6,675 nucleotides of DNA from Clostridia bacterium (GTDB taxonomy: Bacteria; Bacillota; Clostridia; Oscillospirales; CAG-382): NCBI GenBank assembly GCA_017938055.1, contig JAGBCG010000130.1, positions 1-6,675 of the forward strand, given 5' to 3'. A model generated the notes under the pieces. That model was not told the origin of the DNA. It searched no databases and saw only the letters and a program-made list of their open reading frames with translations. A program made the position numbers and the translations under genes. This document shows positions 1 through 4,879 of this stretch, piece after piece (the stretch's first letter is position 1; each line of letters begins with the position of its first letter).

Positions 1-4
1 ACAT
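1..4 (-). CDS. Probable start codon of a further minus-strand gene (cut by window edge)
   Basis: On the minus strand an ATG (positions 4-2) follows an AGGAG Shine-Dalgarno site at 20-16 with 11 nt between them. It lies 27 nt after the stop codon of the acyl ligase. The layout (AGGAGTG, then a short A/T-rich spacer, then ATG) closely resembles the start region of the acyl ligase itself. I infer a second gene of the same operon whose body lies outside the window. Only the start codon and one further base are visible, so the product cannot be named. Confidence 0.4.
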
Positions 5-15
5 TTCTAAATGCA

Positions 16-20
16 CTCCT
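16..20 (-). promoter_or_regulatory. Ribosome binding site for the gene at the left edge
   Basis: The minus strand reads AGGAG here, followed by TG and then an ATG 11 nt downstream. It is placed between the acyl ligase stop codon and the window edge. It is the main reason to think the minus-strand transcription unit continues beyond the window. Confidence 0.45.
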
Positions 21-31
21 AATACAGTTAT

Positions 32-1747
32 TTATTTTACAAGGAAGCGTTTAATCTTTCTTGTAGTTGTCTTTTCAAATTCCGTCTTTCTAATTTCAAT
101 ATTTCTTATCTGCTTAAAGGACGGAAGCTTTTTATTCATTTCGGTTATCTTTTTCTTTATATCATCACCGATTTCCGAAACGCTTACGTTTTTATCATAG
201 GAATTGAAATTAGGATATACTACCGCCGTCAAAACAACCTCGTCGGTTTCACCTTTCTTTCTGCCTACAACAACGCTTTCTGCTATGCTCTCAATATCTG
301 CAAGATATTCCTCAATTTCTTCAGGGAACACATTCTTACCATTTTCAAGTACAATTACACTCTTACAACGTCCTGTTATATGAATATACCCATCCTCATC
401 CATATATCCTACGTCGCCCGTCTTAAACCAGCCATCATCGGTAAAGGCTTCTTCATTTGCCTGTGGGTTATCATAGTAACCAAGCATTACGTTCTCGCCT
501 CTTACCTGAATTTCACCTGTAAGATTGCCGGTTTCGTCCTCCTGTTCAGCATCAATTCTTGTTTCACAGCAAGAGCATGCAGGTCCTACAGAGCCAACCT
601 TTCTCTTATAGTACGGATTTACAGCAATAAGCGGAGAACACTCAGTTATTCCATAACCTTCACAAAGCGTAATTCCAAGATTGTCGAAAAACTTCATAAG
701 CTCAGGCTTCATTGCCGCACCGCCGCAGATAATCTTTGTCAGATTTCCGCCAAATGCTGCAAGTATCTCTCCAAAAAGCTTTCTTCTCATGTCAACGCCA
801 AGCCTTCTCATTGCTCCACTTGCCGCCATACCGATTTTCAGGGTGTTTTCCTTACCTTTCTTTCTTACCTCATCCATAATCTTTTTCTGGAATGTGGTTG
901 CAAAAAGAGGTACGATTACTATTCCTGTCGGTTTAAATAATTGCAAATTCTTAAGAACATGCTTCAAGCTATCATTGATACAGCAAGTTGCACCAAGCGA
1001 CTGCAACGCTACGTTTATTGTCAGCTCATAGGTATGGTGAATGGGAAGCACCGAAAGCATAACGTCATGTTCATAAAAGTCGGTAGCTCTTACTGCGGCT
1101 CTAACGCACGCAATCTGGTTTCTTTCTGAGAGCATTACACACTTACTTGAGCCTGTCGTTCCTGAGGTAAAGAGCATTATACTCATATCACCTCTTGCAG
1201 ATTTTCTCATTATATCGGCATCGGAATCTCTTTCAATTCCCTCGCCTTTCTTGACAAATTCGCTGAACTTTACAAGCTTATCGTCTTCAACAGTCCACTC
1301 TGTTCCGTCATCAACCCTGATAACAAGCTCAAGGTTATCAAAAACACCTGCCGCCTTTAAATCCTCATACTTTTGTGAGTATACAGGGCTCATAATTATG
1401 GCATCCGCCTTTGCAACATCAAGAAAGCCTTTTATCTGGTCATAAAGCAGCTCTTTATCAAATGGAATTGCAACAGCTCCCGCACTGATTATTGCATAAT
1501 ATGATTCAAGCCATTCAGGGCAGGTTTCACCAATAATTGCTATCCTTTTGCCCTCAAATCCACACTCTCTGAGTGCACAAATCATATTCTCTATATTCTC
1601 GGAATATTCGTAATAGGTAACCTCTGCAATTTCCTTATTTTTATCAATATACTTAAAAGCTATTTTATCCGGTCTTTTAAGTGAGTTATATTTTGAAACA
1701 GCTCTCAGGCTTATTGCGTGAGGTACGTTCTTCTGTGTTATTTTCAT
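32..1747 (-). CDS. AMP-forming acyl-CoA synthetase / long-chain fatty acid-CoA ligase-like protein
   Basis: A complete 571-residue adenylate-forming enzyme (ANL superfamily). Such enzymes activate a carboxylic acid with ATP to an acyl-AMP and transfer it to a thiol, usually CoA. The P-loop LFTSGTTGSSK is at residues 192-202, LPIHHTYE at 234-241 is typical of the long-chain acyl-CoA synthetase branch, YGITECSP is at 365-372, and the ATP-binding TGD is at 443-445 with Arg460 in ITGR. The hinge and C-terminal domain follow GKNVFP (470-475), and the expected catalytic lysine is K564 in TTRKIKR near the C-terminus. No signal peptide or membrane segment is visible, so it is probably cytosolic. The ATG at 1747 has AGGAG at 1764-1760, 12 nt upstream, and a consensus promoter lies beyond that. 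The actual substrate (long-chain fatty acid, another acid, or loading onto an acyl carrier protein) cannot be read from the sequence. An unusual CSCC cluster sits at 391-394. The class is certain; the specificity is not. Confidence 0.93.
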   Translation of the reverse strand: MKITQKNVPHAISLRAVSKYNSLKRPDKIAFKYIDKNKEIAEVTYYEYSENIENMICALRECGFEGKRIAIIGETCPEWLESYYAIISAGAVAIPFDKELLYDQIKGFLDVAKADAIIMSPVYSQKYEDLKAAGVFDNLELVIRVDDGTEWTVEDDKLVKFSEFVKKGEGIERDSDADIMRKSARGDMSIMLFTSGTTGSSKCVMLSERNQIACVRAAVRATDFYEHDVMLSVLPIHHTYELTINVALQSLGATCCINDSLKHVLKNLQLFKPTGIVIVPLFATTFQKKIMDEVRKKGKENTLKIGMAASGAMRRLGVDMRRKLFGEILAAFGGNLTKIICGGAAMKPELMKFFDNLGITLCEGYGITECSPLIAVNPYYKRKVGSVGPACSCCETRIDAEQEDETGNLTGEIQVRGENVMLGYYDNPQANEEAFTDDGWFKTGDVGYMDEDGYIHITGRCKSVIVLENGKNVFPEEIEEYLADIESIAESVVVGRKKGETDEVVLTAVVYPNFNSYDKNVSVSEIGDDIKKKITEMNKKLPSFKQIRNIEIRKTEFEKTTTRKIKRFLVK

Positions 1748-1802
1748 TGTATAGATACACTCCTGTTATTAATTACACAAGTCTACAGTATACATCAATA
1801 TA

Positions 1803-1830
1803 ATTATACACGCTTTTGCCCTTTTGTCAA
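1803..1830 (-). promoter_or_regulatory. Sigma-A-type promoter for the acyl ligase gene
   Basis: On the minus strand the -35 hexamer TTGACA (1830-1825) and the -10 hexamer TATAAT (1808-1803) both match the consensus exactly, with a 16 bp spacer. Transcription would start near 1796, giving a leader of about 50 nt before the ATG at 1747. No operator was recognised. The promoter is back to back with the nusB promoter, with 33 bp between the two -35 boxes. Confidence 0.75.
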
Positions 1831-1863
1831 TAAACAAACTATTAAATATTTCATCAATGTTTC

Positions 1864-1892
1864 TTGACATGAGGTACAATTAAGTATATAAT
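1864..1892 (+). promoter_or_regulatory. Sigma-A-type promoter for the nusB operon
   Basis: TTGACA at 1864-1869 and TATAAT at 1887-1892 are exact consensus hexamers with the optimal 17 bp spacer. The predicted start is near 1899, about 68 nt before the nusB ATG. No other promoter of comparable quality was seen in the short gaps downstream, so it probably serves nusB through ligA. Confidence 0.82.
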
Positions 1893-1900
1893 ATTGTAGG

Positions 1901-1915
1901 AAGATAATATATCTT
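1901..1915 (+). other. Short AT-rich hairpin at the 5' end of the nusB leader
   Basis: AAGATA (1901-1906) pairs with TATCTT (1910-1915) around a 3 nt loop, just after the predicted transcription start. There is no U-tract behind it, so it is not a terminator. It could protect the 5' end of the mRNA, but a weak six-pair stem in such AT-rich DNA may be chance. Confidence 0.3.
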
Positions 1916-1966
1916 GTGTTACGAAATGTTAATACCATTTTTTCTTGGAAAGGATACATACCCGAT

Positions 1967-2416
1967 ATGAACAGACGACAAATCAGAGAAGCCGCACTTT
2001 GCATGATATTTGACTACAGCTTTCACACAGATTCAGATACAAGTGAACAGCTTGATTTATACCTTGAAAACTTTCAGGACAAGGATACAAAAAATATTTC
2101 TGACGAGCTAAGACAAGATGACTATTTTACAAAGGCTTATTTCGGTGTTGTATCAAACATCGACGAGCTTGATGAAATAATTGCTTCCTGCTCAAAAAAA
2201 TGGTCAAGCAAGAGAATTTCACGTGTTTCAAAGTCTATTCTTCGTCTTGCTTTATACGAAATCATCTACATGAAGGACATTCCCTGTCAGGTTTCTGTAA
2301 ACGAAGCCGTCGAGCTTGCAAAAAAGTTTGACAGTGAGGAAAGCTACACCTTTGTAAATGGAATCCTTGGTGCATATTTACGCAGCAAAGACGTCTGCTC
2401 AGCTTCTGAGGAATAA
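1967..2416 (+). CDS. nusB: Transcription antitermination protein NusB
   Basis: A 149-residue all-helical RNA-binding protein, close to the usual 130-150 residue family length. NusB pairs with ribosomal protein S10 (NusE), binds boxA RNA and supports antitermination in rRNA operons. The N-terminus RRQIREAALCMIFDY (3-17) fits the family's Arg-rich first helix. The C-terminal half carries the main signatures: W79 with KRISRVSKSILRLALYE (82-98), then VNEAVELAKKF (111-121) and FVNGILG (129-135). I chose the ATG at 1967 because family members begin with a short segment before the RR..RE.A helix and because GGAAAGGA (1947-1954) lies 12 nt upstream. An in-frame ATG at 1916 would add 17 residues without family similarity. 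It is the first gene of the operon, directly behind a consensus promoter. Upstream neighbours often seen in Clostridia (asp23, acc genes) are absent here. Confidence 0.95.
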   Translation: MNRRQIREAALCMIFDYSFHTDSDTSEQLDLYLENFQDKDTKNISDELRQDDYFTKAYFGVVSNIDELDEIIASCSKKWSSKRISRVSKSILRLALYEIIYMKDIPCQVSVNEAVELAKKFDSEESYTFVNGILGAYLRSKDVCSASEE

Positions 2417-2429
2417 TTTACCGACAACT

Positions 2430-3383
2430 ATGAAAGAATATATTTTAGGTGTTGACACAAGCAATTATACCACAAGTCTTGCTCTTATATGCCATGGCAA
2501 AGTTATAAAAAATGTACGCCGTCTTTTACCTGTTGAAAGCGGAAAAAAGGGACTGCGGCAAAGCGATGCCGTTTTTCTTCACACAAAATCGCTCCCGGAG
2601 TTATCAAGGGAGCTTTTTTGCGATTTTGACGTAACCGCTTCAAAGCTATGTGCTGTAGGCGTTTCGGTTTCACCAAGGGATGCTGATGGTTCTTACATGC
2701 CTTGCTTTTTATCGGGTATCAGCTATGCAAGTGCAATCAGCGACAGTTTAAAAATTCCACTATATCGTTTTTCTCATCAATGTGGGCACATAAGAAGTGC
2801 AATTTATTCCTGTGGAAAACCATATGACGTTTTTGAGCACTCCCCTTTTATTTCATTTCATGTTTCGGGAGGAACAACCGAGGCTCTTATAACAAACAAA
2901 TCGCAAAACGGCTACAGTTGTGAAATTGCAGGTGGAAGCAATGATGCGTCCTGCGGTCAGATTATTGACAGAGCAGGTGTTATGATGGGTCTTGATTTTC
3001 CCTGTGGAAAAGAACTTGATGCTCTTTCCCTTGGCAGTACAAAAAAGCTCACAAAATGTGTCAGCATCAAGGACACTTACTTTTCAATGTCAGGTCTTGA
3101 AAACAAGGTGCAGAAATTTATATCCGACGGCGAAGAATTCAGTGACATCGCCCGTTTTATTTTTGAAAGCATTGCAAGCAGTCTTGAAAAATGCACTATG
3201 GCACTACGTGAAAAACACGGGAACTTACCTGTAATTTACGCCGGCGGTGTGATGGGAAACAGTATCATAAGGCAAAAATTATCCGAAATGAATGACGTAT
3301 ATTTTGCATCAAGTGAGCTTTCAAGCGACAATGCCTGCGGTACGGCGTTGCTTGCTTATGATACTTTTATCAGAGAGAGGTGA
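2430..3383 (+). CDS. TsaD/Kae1-like (peptidase M22 family) protein, divergent paralog of unknown role
   Basis: A 317-residue protein of the ASKHA-fold TsaD/Kae1/YgjD family. True TsaD, with TsaB and TsaE, makes the t6A37 modification of tRNA. Family marks here are GVDTSNYTT (7-15, in place of the canonical G.ETSCDET), HQCGH (116-120, the H-x3-H metal motif), VSGGTTE (145-151, usually VSGGHTE), SMSGLENKV (219-227), AGGVMGN (271-277) and SSDNA (298-302, whose D300 fits the third metal ligand). The family's GEAFDK appears as GQIIDR (176-181), the GPGL segment is replaced, and the C-terminal RPRWPL-type tail is missing. It is therefore probably not the housekeeping TsaD. From memory, clostridial genomes often carry such a protein, annotated as peptidase M22 or Kae1-like, next to xseA. 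The ATG at 2430 comes 13 nt after nusB; the only SD-like site, GAGGA at 2408-2412, is 17 nt away, so coupling to nusB translation is plausible. A longer form from 2358 would overlap nusB and lacks similarity. The family is certain; the function is unknown. Confidence 0.88.
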   Translation: MKEYILGVDTSNYTTSLALICHGKVIKNVRRLLPVESGKKGLRQSDAVFLHTKSLPELSRELFCDFDVTASKLCAVGVSVSPRDADGSYMPCFLSGISYASAISDSLKIPLYRFSHQCGHIRSAIYSCGKPYDVFEHSPFISFHVSGGTTEALITNKSQNGYSCEIAGGSNDASCGQIIDRAGVMMGLDFPCGKELDALSLGSTKKLTKCVSIKDTYFSMSGLENKVQKFISDGEEFSDIARFIFESIASSLEKCTMALREKHGNLPVIYAGGVMGNSIIRQKLSEMNDVYFASSELSSDNACGTALLAYDTFIRER

Positions 3384-3384
3384 T
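3377..3384 (+). promoter_or_regulatory. Strong Shine-Dalgarno site that fixes the xseA start
   Basis: GAGGTGAT matches eight consecutive bases of the ideal anti-16S sequence AAGGAGGTGATC. The GAGG core ends at 3380, 8 nt before the ATG at 3389. The alternative in-frame starts (GTG 3380, ATG 3383) lie inside or too close to the site, so 3389 is preferred. The site contains the TGA stop (3381-3383) of the preceding gene. Confidence 0.8.
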
Positions 3385-3388
3385 GAGC

Positions 3389-4618
3389 ATGAGCGAGCCT
3401 GTTATTTTTACCGTTTCTGAATTAAACGGCTGTATCAAATCCATGTTTGAGCATGCTCCGTATCTTGCAAACATATGCGTTGTTGGAGAAATTTCCAATT
3501 TTACAAATCACTACAAGACGGGGCACTTTTATTTTACACTCAAGGACGAAAATGCTCTTATAAAGGCAGTGATGTTCAAAACATATGCACAGGGACTTGA
3601 TTTTGTACCACAAAACAACATGAAAGTTTTGGTTTACGGCAGAGTTTCTGTTTTTGAGCGTGACGGTGTTTATCAAATATACGCTGTTAACATGGAACGC
3701 TTTGGTGTTGGTGACTTATATTTGAAATTTGAAGAAATGAAAAAGCGGCTGTCGGCACAAGGGTTATTTGACGACATTCACAAAAAACCTTTACCGAAAT
3801 TTCCTAAAAGAATCGGCATTATCACAAGTCCGGAAGCGGCAGCTGTTGCAGACATGAAAAATATTATTTCACGCCGCTATCCCTTATGTGAAATACACAT
3901 ATATCCCGCACTTGTGCAAGGCCCTTTTGCTCCAAAAGAGCTTCGTGACGGAATACGTCACTTTGACAGCGACAGCAAATGTGACGTTATTATTATCGGC
4001 AGAGGCGGCGGCTCTATAGAAGATTTATGGGCGTTTAACGATGAGGAGCTTGCAAAAACCATTTTTGACTGCTCCACGCCAGTAATTTCTGCTGTCGGAC
4101 ATGAAACGGATTTTACAATATGCGATTTTGTTGCAGACAAGAGAGCACCCACACCCTCAGCCGCAGCAGAGCTTGCAGTTCCTGATATTTATGATCTGAA
4201 AAAGCAGCTTGCTTTACTGGACAGCTCTATAAATGTCAGTGCCAGGAGCATTTTAATGGCTAAATACAATGCACTCGGTGTGCTTAAAGAACGTCAAAGT
4301 CTTAAATCACCAATGTTTTATGTTGACAAATGACAGGAGCTTTTACTCAATTCAGAAATGAAAATCAACTCTTTTATCACACGGATTTTAGAATCAAAAA
4401 AAGCCGCTTTATCACAAAACGCCTCACGCCTTTATGCATTAAATCCAATGGCGGTACTTGCAAGAGGATATGGAGCTGTTTTTGACGACAAAGGCAAGGT
4501 GATTTCCAGTATTTCAGACCTTAACCAAGGTCAAAACATAGCTCTCACCCTTGTTGACGGCTCTGCAAATGCTACTATAACAAAAATTGCAGCGAAAAAT
4601 ACAATCAAAGGAGATTAG
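3389..4618 (+). pseudogene. xseA: Exodeoxyribonuclease VII large subunit XseA, interrupted by an in-frame TGA
   Basis: XseA is the catalytic subunit of exonuclease VII, which degrades single-stranded DNA from either end together with several XseB subunits. Without the interruption it would be 409 residues, within the range I would expect for clostridial XseA. The N-terminal OB-fold covers about residues 5-105 (FTVSELNGCIK at 7-17, VVGEISNF at 31-38, GHFYFTLKD at 45-53). The catalytic domain has IGIITSPEAAAVADM (142-156), IIIGRGGGSIEDLWAFNDE (201-219) and ISAVGHETDFTICDFVADKR (233-252), followed by APTPSAAAE (253-261). A coiled-coil region follows, then the conserved C-terminal segment with NPMAVLARGYG (352-362). 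Codon 315 (4331-4333) is TGA, yet the frame is unchanged on both sides. It cuts the protein in the helical region that in this family leads to XseB binding and the C-terminal barrel. A CGA (Arg) to TGA change is one simple origin. Translation stopping there would give 314 residues and probably no active holoenzyme. Codon use is uniform, so the lesion looks recent. Sequencing error or readthrough cannot be excluded. Confidence 0.9.
4331..4333 (+). other. Premature in-frame TGA codon inside xseA
   Basis: The codons around it read GAC AAA TGA CAG GAG in the xseA frame. TGA is an ordinary stop elsewhere in the window (ends of the TsaD-like gene and of xseB), and Trp codons in the other genes are TGG, so a reassigned code is not supported. 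No convincing SECIS-type hairpin follows; the best local pairing is GAG/CTC over a 6 nt loop. The next base is C, a context often called leaky, but that alone shows nothing. Confidence 0.92.
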
Positions 4619-4623
4619 TACTC

Positions 4624-4878
4624 ATGGATAAAAACACAACTCTTGAACAGCAGCAAGAAAAAACTCCCGTAAAAAGAAAAGCAAATAAGGAAATTACTCC
4701 CTCCTTTGAAGAAGCTCTCACAAGGCTTCAGGAAATTGCAGACATTCTTGAAAACTCAAATCCACCACTTGACAAGGCTTTGACTCTTTACGAGGAATCG
4801 TCAAGGCTCTTAAAGCTATGCTCAACACTGCTTGAAAGTGCAACACAAAAAATAACCGTACTTGAAAAGGACAACTGA
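4624..4878 (+). CDS. xseB: Exodeoxyribonuclease VII small subunit XseB
   Basis: An 84-residue helical protein of the usual family length (about 60-85). XseB forms a helical hairpin, and several copies bind each XseA through the latter's long helical region. The family core is visible: PSFEEALTRLQEIADILEN (26-44), then PPLDKALTLYEES (47-59) and a final helix. The first 25 residues are polar and charged (Gln/Lys-rich) and probably disordered. The ATG at 4624 has AAAGGAGAT at 4607-4615, with AGGAG ending 10 nt upstream and lying within the last codons of xseA; the intergenic gap is 5 nt. The gene is intact even though its partner xseA carries a nonsense codon, which suggests the xseA lesion is recent or not real. 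Confidence 0.94.
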   Translation: MDKNTTLEQQQEKTPVKRKANKEITPSFEEALTRLQEIADILENSNPPLDKALTLYEESSRLLKLCSTLLESATQKITVLEKDN

Positions 4879-4879
4879 T

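Noticed and set aside
380..940. 186-codon plus-strand open frame inside the acyl ligase gene
   Set aside because: It lies antisense to a clearly conserved gene. Its translation shows no domain and has low-complexity Ser/Cys/Arg content typical of an antisense shadow, and no ribosome binding site was recognised.
1834..1860. Inverted-repeat operator (AAAC...GTTT ends) between the divergent promoters
   Set aside because: Only the four outer bases and a few inner positions pair across 27 bp. It resembles no operator I know, such as FapR or FadR sites, and is expected by chance in AT-rich DNA.
1748..1966. Riboswitch or small RNA in the intergenic region
   Set aside because: The 219 bp are accounted for by two promoters and two short leaders (about 50 and 68 nt), too short for known riboswitch classes, with no intrinsic terminator.
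2358..2429. Upstream in-frame start for the TsaD-like protein
   Set aside because: It would overlap the end of nusB by 59 nt and add 24 residues that have no counterpart in the family, where proteins begin just before the ILG.DTS strand.
4331..4380. Selenocysteine insertion at the xseA TGA
   Set aside because: No stable hairpin with an apical loop follows at the distance expected for a bacterial SECIS, XseA is not a known selenoprotein, and codon 315 lies in a helical structural region rather than at a catalytic site.
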